Shown: positions 16,943 to 25,677 of the stretch, piece after piece | Layout: each line of letters starts with the position of its first letter | How positions within the stretch are numbered: the first letter of the stretch is position 1 | Assembly: GCF_900103285.1 (NCBI RefSeq) | Contig: NZ_FNGS01000001.1 | Span: 861,515 to 925,514, forward strand | DNA: 64,000 nucleotides | Reading direction: 5' to 3' | Source: Siphonobacter aquaeclarae | GTDB taxonomy: Bacteria; Bacteroidota; Bacteroidia; Cytophagales; Spirosomataceae | Notes under the pieces: model-generated | The model's input: only the letters and a program-made list of their open reading frames with translations | Database searches by the model: none | Told to the model about the DNA's origin: nothing | Translations under genes and position numbers: made by a program

Positions 16943-19900
16943 ATGAGTTTATCTGGTCTGAGTATCCAGCGGCCTGTTCTGGCCGGTGTACTCTCTGTAT
17001 TGATTGTACTTTTCGGGATGGTCGGACTGACGTACCTCGGGATCCGGGAATACCCGGTTACCGATTCGCCTATCGTCACCGTTACCACCTCCTACCCCGG
17101 CGCAAGCCCCGACGTCATCGCCTATCAGATTACCAAGCCGCTGGAAGAAGCCATCGGCGAAGCGAATGGTATCCGGACGATTTCGTCAGTATCCCGGGAG
17201 GCCGCCAGCGTGATTACCGTTGAGTTCAACCTCGACGCCGACCTGGAAGCCGCCGCCAATGACGTACGCGACAAGGTCACGAAGGCCCGGCGGTTGCTTC
17301 CCGCCGACGTCGACCCGCCTATCGTCGAAAAAGCCAATAGCGGTGACATTGTCATTTTCATGGCAGTAGAAAGCAAAACCCGCTCGATTCTGGAAGTCAG
17401 TAACCTGGCGTCGACCGTCATCAAGGAGCGCATGCAGACCATTCCCGGCGTGAAGCGCGTGGGTATCGCCGGCGAAAAGAAATACGCCATGCGCCTGCGG
17501 ATCGACCCCGCGAAGCTGGCCGCCTACCAACTCACGCCTGCCGATATCGAGCAGGCATTGCGCCGGGAAAACGTCGATCTGCCCTCCGGGCGCGTCGAAG
17601 GCGACCGGAACGAGCTGACCGTTCGTACCCTGGGGCGCCTGACGAAGGAGGACGACTTCAATAACATGATTATCAAGCAGGAAGGAGAAAGCATCATCCG
17701 GTTCCGTGACCTGGGCTATGCCGAACTTGGCGCTGAAAACGAGCGTACTGCAATCCTCAATAGTTTGAAAGGAAACTCTGCTACCATCGGTGTCTTTGTG
17801 GAGCCACAACGCGGCGCGAATGCCGTGGCCATAGCCGATGAATTCTACAAACGCCTGCAGGAACTCCGGAAGGAAATACCGAAAGAATATGAACTGACTA
17901 TTGGAAAAGACTTTACAGAACCAATCCGGGCATCTATTTCAGAAGTGGAAGAAACGCTGTTCATCGCGTTTGGCCTCGTGATCCTGATCCTGTTTATCTT
18001 TTTGCGGGACTGGCGGTCCACCATTATCCCCGTCGTCGCTATCCCCGTTTCGATTATCTCGGCGTTTTTCATCATGTATTTCGCGGGGTACTCGATCAAC
18101 ATCCTCACCCTGCTGGCGTTGGTACTGGCGATCGGGCTGGTCGTTGACGACGCCATCGTCGTCCTCGAAAACATCTACGCCAAAGTAGAAGAAGGAATGA
18201 GCCCGCTCGAAGCCGCCTTCAAAGGTTCTTCTGAAATTTATTTCGCGGTTATCTCGACGACGATTACCCTGGCGGCTGTATTCCTCCCGATTCTGTTTCT
18301 GCCGGGTATTACAGGGAAACTGTTCCAGGAATTCGCGGTGGTCGTCGCCGGATCGGTACTCGTCTCTGCTTTTGTGGCCCTCACGCTGTCGCCGATGATG
18401 AGCGCCTATCTCCTCAAACACCAGGATCAGCCAAACTGGCTGTACCGGAAAACGGAGCCTTTCTTCGTTCGCCTGAACAAGGGATATGAGCGGTCCCTGG
18501 CGTGGTTCCTGCGCTACCGGTGGCTGGCGTTTCCGGCACTGGCGGTCAACATCGGACTGATCTACGTGATTGGCAAACAGTTACCCTCGGAACTCGCGCC
18601 GCTGGAAGACCGCTCCCAGATTTCTCTGGCGGTACTCGCGCCGGAAGGTTCTTCGTACGAGTACACCGAAAAGTACATGAACGAGATCGCGAAGTTTACC
18701 GTCGATTCGACGCCGGGTCTCTTCCAGTCGTATTCCATCCTGGCGCTGACATTCGGCCCGCCGGCCCCTGTCAACCTGGCTATTCAGAACGTCTTTCTGA
18801 CCAAACCCGGTGAGCGGAAAACCACCCAGGCAGATGTCTTCAATATCTATTCCCGCAATACCCAGCAATTCCGGGGTGTGCTGGCATTTCCGGTTCAGCC
18901 GCCGACGATCGGTAGCCGGTTCGGGCAGGCGCAGCCGGTTCAGTTCGTCCTCCAGGCTACACAATTGGCGGAACTGACGAAGGTTCTCCCGAAATTCATC
19001 GAAGAAGCCCGGAAAAGCGAGGTACTCCGTTTCGTGGACTCTGACCTGAAAGTCAACAAGCCCGAGCTGGTACTTCAGATCAACCGGGATAAGGCGGCGG
19101 AATTGGGTATTTCCACCGCGGAAATCGCGCGAAGCCTGCAACTCGCCCTCAGTGGGCAGCGGTACGGGTATTTCATTTACAACGACCGGCAGTATGAAGT
19201 CATCGGACAGTTGCAGCGGGACGACCGCAGTACCCCGTATGACCTCAAGTCCATGTTTGTCCGTACCCGGACGGGCGAGATGGTATCGATTGATAACCTG
19301 GTTTCGTTCCGGGAAAGCATCAGTCCGGCGGCGATTTACCGGTATGATCAGGCGATTTCGGCAACCGTATCCGGTGGTCTTGCGCCCGGTAAAACCATTG
19401 GCGACGGCATCGCAGAGATGCAGCGGATAGCGGCGAAGGTCCTTCCTCCGGCCATCAAAACATCACTGGCGGGCGAGTCCCGGGATTTTGCTGAAAGTTC
19501 TTCGAGCCTCCTCTTCGCGTTTGTTTTCGCCCTGGTATTGATCTACCTGGTTCTGGCGGCGCAGTTTGAGAGCCTCATCGATCCACTCATCATCCTCCTG
19601 ACGGTTCCGATGGCCATGACGGGGGCGTTGCTCAGCCTCTGGTTGTTCGGCCAGACACTTAATATCTTCAGTCAGATCGGGATCATCACCCTGATCGGGC
19701 TTATCACCAAAAACGGGATTCTGATCGTCGAATTTGCCAACCAGAGCAAGGAAGAAGGCCTGAAACCGCTGGAAGCAGCGCGCGTCGCGGCGGCCTCCCG
19801 GTTCCGCCCCATTCTCATGACGAGTCTTGCGATGATCTTCGGCGCGATACCTATCGCCCTGACGGTCAACAGCCGGAGCTCCCTCGGTACGGTCATCGTA

Positions 19901-20017
19901 GGCGGTCTGACGTTCGCCGGCTTGCTTACCCTGTACGTCATCCCGGCGATCTACTCGTATTTCTCCCGCACTTCTTCCCATAAGAAAAAGCCGGAGCCAG
20001 AACTTGCAACTGTATGA
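16943..20017 (+). CDS. RND multidrug efflux pump, inner-membrane permease (AcrB/HAE1 family)
   Basis: This 1024-residue, twelve-helix proton antiporter starts SGLSIQRPVLAGVLSVLIVLFG, the standard first helix. It contains the TM4 proton-relay motif with adjacent acidic residues (LALVLAIGLVVDDAIVVLENI), two large periplasmic loops and the second repeat (LIYLVLAAQFESLIDPLIIL, GLITKNGILIVEFAN). Length and motifs match the hydrophobe/amphiphile efflux class rather than the CusA metal class; the exact substrates cannot be told. Its last codons overlap the start of the TolC gene by 4 bases (ATGA), so translation is coupled. Confidence 0.95.
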   Translation: MSLSGLSIQRPVLAGVLSVLIVLFGMVGLTYLGIREYPVTDSPIVTVTTSYPGASPDVIAYQITKPLEEAIGEANGIRTISSVSREAASVITVEFNLDADLEAAANDVRDKVTKARRLLPADVDPPIVEKANSGDIVIFMAVESKTRSILEVSNLASTVIKERMQTIPGVKRVGIAGEKKYAMRLRIDPAKLAAYQLTPADIEQALRRENVDLPSGRVEGDRNELTVRTLGRLTKEDDFNNMIIKQEGESIIRFRDLGYAELGAENERTAILNSLKGNSATIGVFVEPQRGANAVAIADEFYKRLQELRKEIPKEYELTIGKDFTEPIRASISEVEETLFIAFGLVILILFIFLRDWRSTIIPVVAIPVSIISAFFIMYFAGYSINILTLLALVLAIGLVVDDAIVVLENIYAKVEEGMSPLEAAFKGSSEIYFAVISTTITLAAVFLPILFLPGITGKLFQEFAVVVAGSVLVSAFVALTLSPMMSAYLLKHQDQPNWLYRKTEPFFVRLNKGYERSLAWFLRYRWLAFPALAVNIGLIYVIGKQLPSELAPLEDRSQISLAVLAPEGSSYEYTEKYMNEIAKFTVDSTPGLFQSYSILALTFGPPAPVNLAIQNVFLTKPGERKTTQADVFNIYSRNTQQFRGVLAFPVQPPTIGSRFGQAQPVQFVLQATQLAELTKVLPKFIEEARKSEVLRFVDSDLKVNKPELVLQINRDKAAELGISTAEIARSLQLALSGQRYGYFIYNDRQYEVIGQLQRDDRSTPYDLKSMFVRTRTGEMVSIDNLVSFRESISPAAIYRYDQAISATVSGGLAPGKTIGDGIAEMQRIAAKVLPPAIKTSLAGESRDFAESSSSLLFAFVFALVLIYLVLAAQFESLIDPLIILLTVPMAMTGALLSLWLFGQTLNIFSQIGIITLIGLITKNGILIVEFANQSKEEGLKPLEAARVAAASRFRPILMTSLAMIFGAIPIALTVNSRSSLGTVIVGGLTFAGLLTLYVIPAIYSYFSRTSSHKKKPEPELATV

Positions 20018-21327
20018 AAACCATCCTTTCCCTTTTAATCCTTTTCGTGGCTTTTTCCGAGGCTGGCGCCCAGCGCCGCCTCGCGCTGAGCGACGCGGAA
20101 TCCCTGGCGATAGACAAAAACCGGGATCTGCAGGTTGCCCGCCTGGAAGCAGCCAAAACCGATCAGCAGGTTCGGGAAGCCAAAGGCTATGCGCTCCCGC
20201 TCATCGCCGGATCGGCACAGTATCAGTATTATCCGTTACGACAGGTGTCTTTTCTTCCCGGAAGTTTTGTAGGACTTGGCGATGATCAGCTGGCAACGTT
20301 CCGCGTGGGCGGTTCCAGCGCCTTTCTGGGCGGTGTCACCATCAGCCAGCCGCTGCTCCAGCCCGGTATCAAAGCAGGGATACGTGCGGCCGGTCTGGCG
20401 CGGGATATCAGCGATCAGGCCATTTCCGAAACCCGCGCCCGGGTCGTAACCGACGTGCGCAAAGCCTACCTGCTTGTATTGATCACGCAGGAACAGCTTC
20501 GCCTGCAACAGCAGAGTATCCAGCGGAACGAACAGGCGCTGAAAGACGCCCGCGCGCTTCTGGCGCAGGGCCGCGCCTCCCGCGTGGATACCCTGCGGGC
20601 GTATGTGACGATTGAAAATCTCCGGCCGGCGGTCATCCGGCTGACCAATGAGGTGGATATCGCCGGAACGGTTCTGAAGCGCGTAATCGGTCTGGACGAC
20701 AGCGATGTACTCGATCTGACCGACTCCCTGCGTTATGAGGAAAATCCGATCGAGGAAGCCGATTTTTACAGCCAGGCTATCCAGTCCCGACCGGAAATTC
20801 ACAGGCTGGAACTAACCGAAAAGCTCAATCAGGCGCAGGTAAGTATCCGGGAGGCCGACCGGCGGCCCAAGCTCTCTGCCGTCGGACTGGTGCAGTCACA
20901 GGCACAAACCAACCGGTTTCAGTGGAATAGCTGGCCGGTGAGTTCCTTCGTCGGACTGCAACTGAATGTGCCTATTTTCTCTGGATTCCAACAGTTGGCG
21001 CGGATATCACAAGCGGAAATTACCCGTCAGCAGACCGCTACCCAACTCGCCAACCTGAAGGAAATTGTCCGGGCGGAAGTGAAGATTGCCCGGTCGAAAG
21101 CCGAAGAAGCACGCCTCCGCATCCGGACTCAGGCGCAGACCGTATCGGTGGCAGAGCTGGGCTACCGCATCACACGGGACCGGTTCCGGCAGGGTATTGC
21201 CTCCCGGCTGGACGTCACCGACGCTGAACTTTCCCTGACACAGGCCCGGGCCAACTACCTCCAGGCTGTGCATGATTTTCTGAACGCAACCTACGAACTG
21301 GACCGGGCAACCGGTCGGGTGAAGTAG
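20014..21327 (+). CDS. TolC-family outer-membrane efflux channel
   Basis: This 437-residue protein has a signal peptide (to about residue 20, LFVAFSEAGAQ) and two long alpha-helical repeats of the outer-membrane efflux protein family, the second ending in SRLDVTDAELSLTQARANYLQAVHDFLNATYELDRATG. Trimers form the channel that completes the adaptor-pump-channel system encoded just upstream. The start overlaps the pump stop by 4 bases. The stop codon lies 7 bases before repeat element B. Confidence 0.95.
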   Translation: MKTILSLLILFVAFSEAGAQRRLALSDAESLAIDKNRDLQVARLEAAKTDQQVREAKGYALPLIAGSAQYQYYPLRQVSFLPGSFVGLGDDQLATFRVGGSSAFLGGVTISQPLLQPGIKAGIRAAGLARDISDQAISETRARVVTDVRKAYLLVLITQEQLRLQQQSIQRNEQALKDARALLAQGRASRVDTLRAYVTIENLRPAVIRLTNEVDIAGTVLKRVIGLDDSDVLDLTDSLRYEENPIEEADFYSQAIQSRPEIHRLELTEKLNQAQVSIREADRRPKLSAVGLVQSQAQTNRFQWNSWPVSSFVGLQLNVPIFSGFQQLARISQAEITRQQTATQLANLKEIVRAEVKIARSKAEEARLRIRTQAQTVSVAELGYRITRDRFRQGIASRLDVTDAELSLTQARANYLQAVHDFLNATYELDRATGRVK

Positions 21328-21331
21328 CAGG

Positions 21332-21475
21332 GGGCATGGGGCAGAGGGCATGGGGTGGCGGAAGCGTCCTACTGTGCCCTCTGTCTATTCCGCATATGTA
21401 TCAGCCACATAGGCAGTAACCTCGCAGAGAGTACGGGTGGCGAAAGCGCCGCCCCATGCCCTCTGCCCCATGCCC
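21332..21475. repeat. Intergenic repeat element B: 29-base inverted arms of GGGCATGGGGCAGA-type repeats
   Basis: Left arm 21332-21360 and right arm 21447-21475 are reverse complements with one mismatch in 29 bases. Within each arm the unit GGGCATGGGG occurs twice. The central 86 bases are unique, but GGGTGGCGRAAGCG occurs in direct orientation at both inner edges (21354 and 21435 onwards). The element fills the gap between the converging tolC and fucosidase genes, and the last base of the right arm is the last base of the fucosidase stop codon. Confidence 0.9.
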
Positions 21476-22947
21476 TATTTCCCCTGCCCGAACACCCCTA
21501 CCCCCGCCAGCGTCGGCTGGAGGCGGGATGAAAGAATCCGAAGCCGGATTTTGCGCGCCGTAACGGCCGGGAAACGGAGCAGGCGCTTGTACCCTACTGT
21601 TGTGCCTTTCGTTACTTCTTTCCACTCCGTCCCTTCCTGAACTTCCAGGACAAACTCCTCTATGCGCTGACCGACCCGGATATTCTCCTGAAGCGACAGT
21701 ACATCAAACGTTTGCGGGGATTTCAGGTCAAATTCCAGGGTTGCAGTAGTATCACTGCCCATCCAGTAGGTATCGTATTTACCGTCCGTGAGTCTGGGGT
21801 AGGCGGATGCTTTTTTCAGGATATTGTCCTTGAAAATACCGTCGCGCATGGTTTTCCACCCCTGCAAACTGCGGACGTCTGCGTCGGCCAGCAGGCCCCG
21901 GCGATCCGGCGGGATATTCAGCAACAGCACGCCGTTTTTACCGACGGAGTGAAAGTAGATATCCGTCAGTTTTTCAGGCGTTTTGACTTTGTCGTCTTCC
22001 GTTGCGTGGTAAAACCACCCGGGACGGATGGAAACGTCCGTTTCGGCGGGATACCAGGCCAGGCCTCTGGCTTTCGCGATAGCTGCCCGGCCGCCGAGGT
22101 CGCCCTTGTTGACATACCCGGCAGGTTTGACGAGCAGGTCTTTCTGGGAATTGGCGGCGACGGCATCCTGATCGAGATTATTGGCCGGAACAACACTCCA
22201 TTCCGTTTCCCGGCCATACCCTGTTTCCGTACCCACCCAGCGTACATCGGGACCCATGATGGCGATCACCGCTTCCGGCTGGAGTTTCCGGATGAGTTTA
22301 TACCAGCGGGGAAAATCATATACCTGTTTTTTTCCGTTGGGACCTTCGCCGTTGGCTCCGTCAAACCAGACTTCATCTACTTTGCCGTAATGCGTCAATA
22401 ATTCGGTTAACTGATTGACGAAGAGATCGTTATACGCATCGGTACCATAAACCGGTGCATTGCGGTCCCACGGAGAAAGGTATACGCCGAAGCCGATGCC
22501 GTATTCGCGGCAGGCGTCAGCGACCTCTTTCACCACATCTCCCTTTCCGGCTTTCCAGGGACTGTTTTTGACCGAGTGACCGGTCGTGGCCGTTGGCCAG
22601 AGGCAAAAGCCGTCGTGGTGCTTCGCCGTGAGGATGACCTGGCGGATACCTGCCTCCTTGCAGGTGCGCACCCATTGGCGGGCGTCGAGTGCAGTCGGGT
22701 TGAAAATGGACGGACTTTCTGTACCGTCGCCCCACTCCCGATCGGTGAAGGTATTGACGCCGAAGTGAAAGAATGCCGTCAGTTCGAGCTGCTGCCAGCG
22801 GAACTGCCGGGGAGTCGGGGTAACCGTCGCTGCTTTGCGGATCAGGTCGGGGTCGTTGGGCAGCAGCGAGACAAAATGGTGTTGCGCTGCTATGGGAAGC
22901 AGACCACTTGCACAGAGAAGGGCTCCGGTCAGGAAGCGTCGATTCAT
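21475..22947 (-). CDS. Alpha-L-fucosidase, GH29 family, secreted
   Basis: This 490-residue protein has a signal peptide (to about residue 21, ASGLLPIAAQ) and the GH29 barrel: FHFGVNTFTDREWGDG, VILTAKHHDGFCLWPT, IGFGVYLSPWDRN, and VDEVWFDGANGEG, where Asp196 sits at the position of the family nucleophile. A C-terminal beta-sandwich (about 350-490, STTATLEFDLKSPQTFDVLSLQENI) is discoidin-like. It should remove terminal L-fucose from glycans in the periplasm or outside. It has no operon partner: a divergent gene lies upstream and element B lies at its 3' end. Confidence 0.92.
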   Translation of the reverse strand: MNRRFLTGALLCASGLLPIAAQHHFVSLLPNDPDLIRKAATVTPTPRQFRWQQLELTAFFHFGVNTFTDREWGDGTESPSIFNPTALDARQWVRTCKEAGIRQVILTAKHHDGFCLWPTATTGHSVKNSPWKAGKGDVVKEVADACREYGIGFGVYLSPWDRNAPVYGTDAYNDLFVNQLTELLTHYGKVDEVWFDGANGEGPNGKKQVYDFPRWYKLIRKLQPEAVIAIMGPDVRWVGTETGYGRETEWSVVPANNLDQDAVAANSQKDLLVKPAGYVNKGDLGGRAAIAKARGLAWYPAETDVSIRPGWFYHATEDDKVKTPEKLTDIYFHSVGKNGVLLLNIPPDRRGLLADADVRSLQGWKTMRDGIFKDNILKKASAYPRLTDGKYDTYWMGSDTTATLEFDLKSPQTFDVLSLQENIRVGQRIEEFVLEVQEGTEWKEVTKGTTVGYKRLLRFPAVTARKIRLRILSSRLQPTLAGVGVFGQGK

Positions 22948-23184
22948 GCCGTTTCTTTTTCTTCAGAATCGGAGAAAGGCAGGATCATACCCGTTCTTTG
23001 GTTGATTCCGCAGAAGAAAATACCGGTGAGCCGAAAGATGGCCACGTATATACAGATCGTTAGAAAACAAACGAGATCCGTGAAACGACGCAAAAACATA
23101 TTTATTTTATCACTTATCAGGGAATTTACTGTAAATCAATACATTTAAGCTTTCAATGATATTACCTCACATCAAAAGTTTACT

Positions 23185-24306
23185 ATGAAATACCGCCTTA
23201 CTTACCTTATGGTGTCGCTACTGGGCACCACAACGGCTTTTGCCCAACAAAATGTTGGTATAAACACCACTACTCCCGATGCATCCGCCGCGCTCGACGT
23301 CACCAGCACCAACAAAGGAGTACTCGTTCCCCGGATGAATCAGTCGCAACGAACCGGAATTTCCAACCCGGCCACGGGCCTGCTGATCTGGCAGACAGAT
23401 GGAACGTCCGGCTTTTATTATAATGCCGGAACGCCGGCTTCGCCAAGCTGGATTCAATTGGGCGCAACGGGACCCGTCGGGCCTGCGGGGCCGGTCGGAC
23501 CGGTCGGACCCGTAGGTCCGACGGGCGCTACCGGACCACAGGGGGCTACCGGGCCGACCGGCGCAACAGGTCCGCAAGGCGCCACCGGACCAGCAGGCGC
23601 CGGCTTCGCCAATGGTACGACCGGCGGGCAGGTGTACCTGACGGGCTCCGTTGCTCCCTATGCGCCGCAAGTCCCTCAGACGGTCACGGGCGACGTAACG
23701 CTCACCAGTTCAGCCGTGACGACCATCGCCACCAATGCAGTCACCACCGGTAAAATCGCCAATAATGCGGTGACGGTTGGAAAAATCTCGGCGACCGGAA
23801 CAGCCGACGGCTCCTCTTTTCTCCGCGGTGACGGTGTCTGGGCTTCAGCGGGCGGCGGATCATCCCTTTTTGCGAACCGGACGTCGGACGCGACCGTCTC
23901 CGTTTCCTCACCCACCTATGTGGATGTTGTCAGTATTTCGCTCGAAGCCAATAAGAAATACCTGATCCGCGGAAAGACGATTGCCGCCAAAACCGGTGCG
24001 ACCAATGCCAACGTCACCTTCCGGCTGACCTACACCGGCAGCGCGACATCGCTAACGGGCGGGGTTTTCTATTCAAGCAGCCTCCTTCCGGGCTCGGCGT
24101 TCAGCAGTTCCTCGTTTGACACGGAAACTGCCGGTTTCGGACTGACGGCTACGCTGACACCCGGGCCGAAGTATGAAATTGAAGCGGTCATATCCACTAC
24201 TTCTGCCGGAACCCTGACGGTCCAGACGGCACGTGCAACGACCAATACCACTAACGACTTTTCTATCAAATCAGGAAGTTATCTCGTCGCAAGCCCGATT
24301 CAGTAG
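23185..24306 (+). CDS. Secreted collagen-like (Gly-X-Y) surface protein, copy 1
   Basis: This 373-residue protein has a signal peptide (AFAQQ cleavage near residue 21) and a conserved Bacteroidota head (about 22-93, [50 protein letters not shown]). A collagen-like stretch of about 15 Gly-X-Y triplets follows (about 94-140, [11 protein letters not shown]...), then a tail-fibre-like segment ([31 protein letters not shown]) and a C-terminal beta-domain. Such proteins form trimeric surface fibres; the function here is unknown. The 24498 gene is a paralogue with an almost identical head. Each copy has its own terminator, so they are separate transcripts. Confidence 0.8.
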   Translation: MKYRLTYLMVSLLGTTTAFAQQNVGINTTTPDASAALDVTSTNKGVLVPRMNQSQRTGISNPATGLLIWQTDGTSGFYYNAGTPASPSWIQLGATGPVGPAGPVGPVGPVGPTGATGPQGATGPTGATGPQGATGPAGAGFANGTTGGQVYLTGSVAPYAPQVPQTVTGDVTLTSSAVTTIATNAVTTGKIANNAVTVGKISATGTADGSSFLRGDGVWASAGGGSSLFANRTSDATVSVSSPTYVDVVSISLEANKKYLIRGKTIAAKTGATNANVTFRLTYTGSATSLTGGVFYSSSLLPGSAFSSSSFDTETAGFGLTATLTPGPKYEIEAVISTTSAGTLTVQTARATTNTTNDFSIKSGSYLVASPIQ

Positions 24307-24329
24307 CCGGTCGATCGTGACTATCCTTC

Positions 24330-24366
24330 AAAGCCTCTTCAAGCGCATGCCTGAAGAGGCTTTTTG
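24330..24366 (+). terminator. Rho-independent terminator after collagen-like copy 1
   Basis: The stem AAGCCTCTTCA / TGAAGAGGCTT with a short loop is followed by TTTTTG. Confidence 0.8.
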
Positions 24367-24497
24367 TTTTGCGCGGTTGCGCCAAATGGTTAGTAACGTG
24401 TTTTATAAAACATAATAAATTTTATCATTTTACAATAATTTATTAGATAAATTATAATTTCGCCAACCAACAGCTTAACTCACATCAATAACATCGT

Positions 24498-25610
24498 ATG
24501 AAGAAGCGTTTACCCTACCTGCTGGCTGCCCTGTTGGGTGCCACTACTGCCTTTGCCCAACAAAACGTTGGCATCAATACCACTACCCCGGACGCCTCGG
24601 CCGCGCTCGATGTAACCAGTACCAACAAGGGGGTACTGGTTCCGCGCATGAATCAGTCGCAACGGGCCGGTATCTCCAATCCTGCAACCGGCCTGCTGAT
24701 CTGGCAAACAGACGGAACCTCAGGGTTTTACTACAACGCAGGCACACCGGCCTCTCCCAGCTGGATTCAGCTGGGCGCCCAGGGCCCGCAAGGGATTCAG
24801 GGTATTCAGGGGATAACCGGCGTCACCGGAGCCACCGGCCCGCAGGGACAAACCGGGCCAGCCGGTGCAACAGGTCCGGCAGGTCCGGGCTTTGCCAATG
24901 GTACGGCAGGCGGGCAGGTTTACCTTACATCTTCGACTTCTCCTTTTGCTCCGCAGGCTCCGCAGTCGGTCTCGGGTGATATTTCCATTACAAGTGCAGG
25001 CGTCGTCACTGTTGGCAGCAACGCGATTACCAGCGGGAAGATCGCCAACAACGCCGTATTACTCGGAAAAATCAACGCAACAGGTACGCCGGGCGCTTCG
25101 AACTTTCTGCGGGGAGACGGTACCTGGTCGGCAGTTACGGCCAGCTCCGGAACGACGAAGTACGTCACCCGGACAACAGACACAGACGTTACCATTCAGG
25201 CGCCGACCTATGTCGACGCCCTCGGTGTTTCGCTCGAGGCAAACAAGAGGTATCTTATTCGTGGTAAAATACTGACTACCAAAATCGGAACAGCATCGGG
25301 CTCTACCGGAGCGACCTATCGGCTCACCTATTCGGGTGCGGCAACTACGCCGGTCGGAGGTATTATCGTCAACGGCAGCTACATCCCGGGAAGTGCCTTC
25401 AACAGTACCGGAACGCACGATACGGAATCGGCAGGCTTCGGGATCAGCAATACAACTTCCATTTCTCCGCGCTATGACGTTGAAATGCTTGTCGTAACAA
25501 CATCCGCAGGTACCCTCATGATCCAAACCGGCCGGCAGACGACCAACAATGTCAACAACTATACCCTGAAAACGGGTAGTTACCTTGTTGCCACCGAAAT
25601 ACAGCAGTAG
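24498..25610 (+). CDS. Secreted collagen-like (Gly-X-Y) surface protein, copy 2
   Basis: This 370-residue tandem paralogue of the 23185 gene has the same signal peptide type, a head that is nearly residue-for-residue identical to about position 93, and the same order of modules. The collagen-like part is shorter and of different composition (about 94-131, with GPQGIQGIQGITGVTG triplets), and the C-terminal domain has diverged (CVVTTSAGTLMIQTGRQTTN-type ending, against a similar [15 protein letters not shown] in copy 1). The pattern suggests duplication followed by independent change of the repeat and tip, with selection or gene conversion keeping the head constant. Confidence 0.8.
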   Translation: MKKRLPYLLAALLGATTAFAQQNVGINTTTPDASAALDVTSTNKGVLVPRMNQSQRAGISNPATGLLIWQTDGTSGFYYNAGTPASPSWIQLGAQGPQGIQGIQGITGVTGATGPQGQTGPAGATGPAGPGFANGTAGGQVYLTSSTSPFAPQAPQSVSGDISITSAGVVTVGSNAITSGKIANNAVLLGKINATGTPGASNFLRGDGTWSAVTASSGTTKYVTRTTDTDVTIQAPTYVDALGVSLEANKRYLIRGKILTTKIGTASGSTGATYRLTYSGAATTPVGGIIVNGSYIPGSAFNSTGTHDTESAGFGISNTTSISPRYDVEMLVVTTSAGTLMIQTGRQTTNNVNNYTLKTGSYLVATEIQQ

Positions 25611-25625
25611 GTCGGCATGAAATGC

Positions 25626-25660
25626 AAAAGGGGTCGCTCCGTTATGGAGCGACCCCTTTT
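25626..25660. terminator. Bidirectional Rho-independent terminator
   Basis: The stem AAAAGGGGTCGCTCC / GGAGCGACCCCTTTT with a 5-base loop has an A run on one side and a T run on the other, between the convergent collagen-like and HEAT-DUF1080 genes. Confidence 0.88.
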
Positions 25661-25677
25661 CTTTTACTACCTGCTTC

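Noticed and set aside
21332-21475. Insertion-sequence remnant at element B
   Set aside because: No transposase fragment or obvious target-site duplication is visible, and the arms are internally repetitive, unlike typical IS ends. A MITE cannot be fully excluded.
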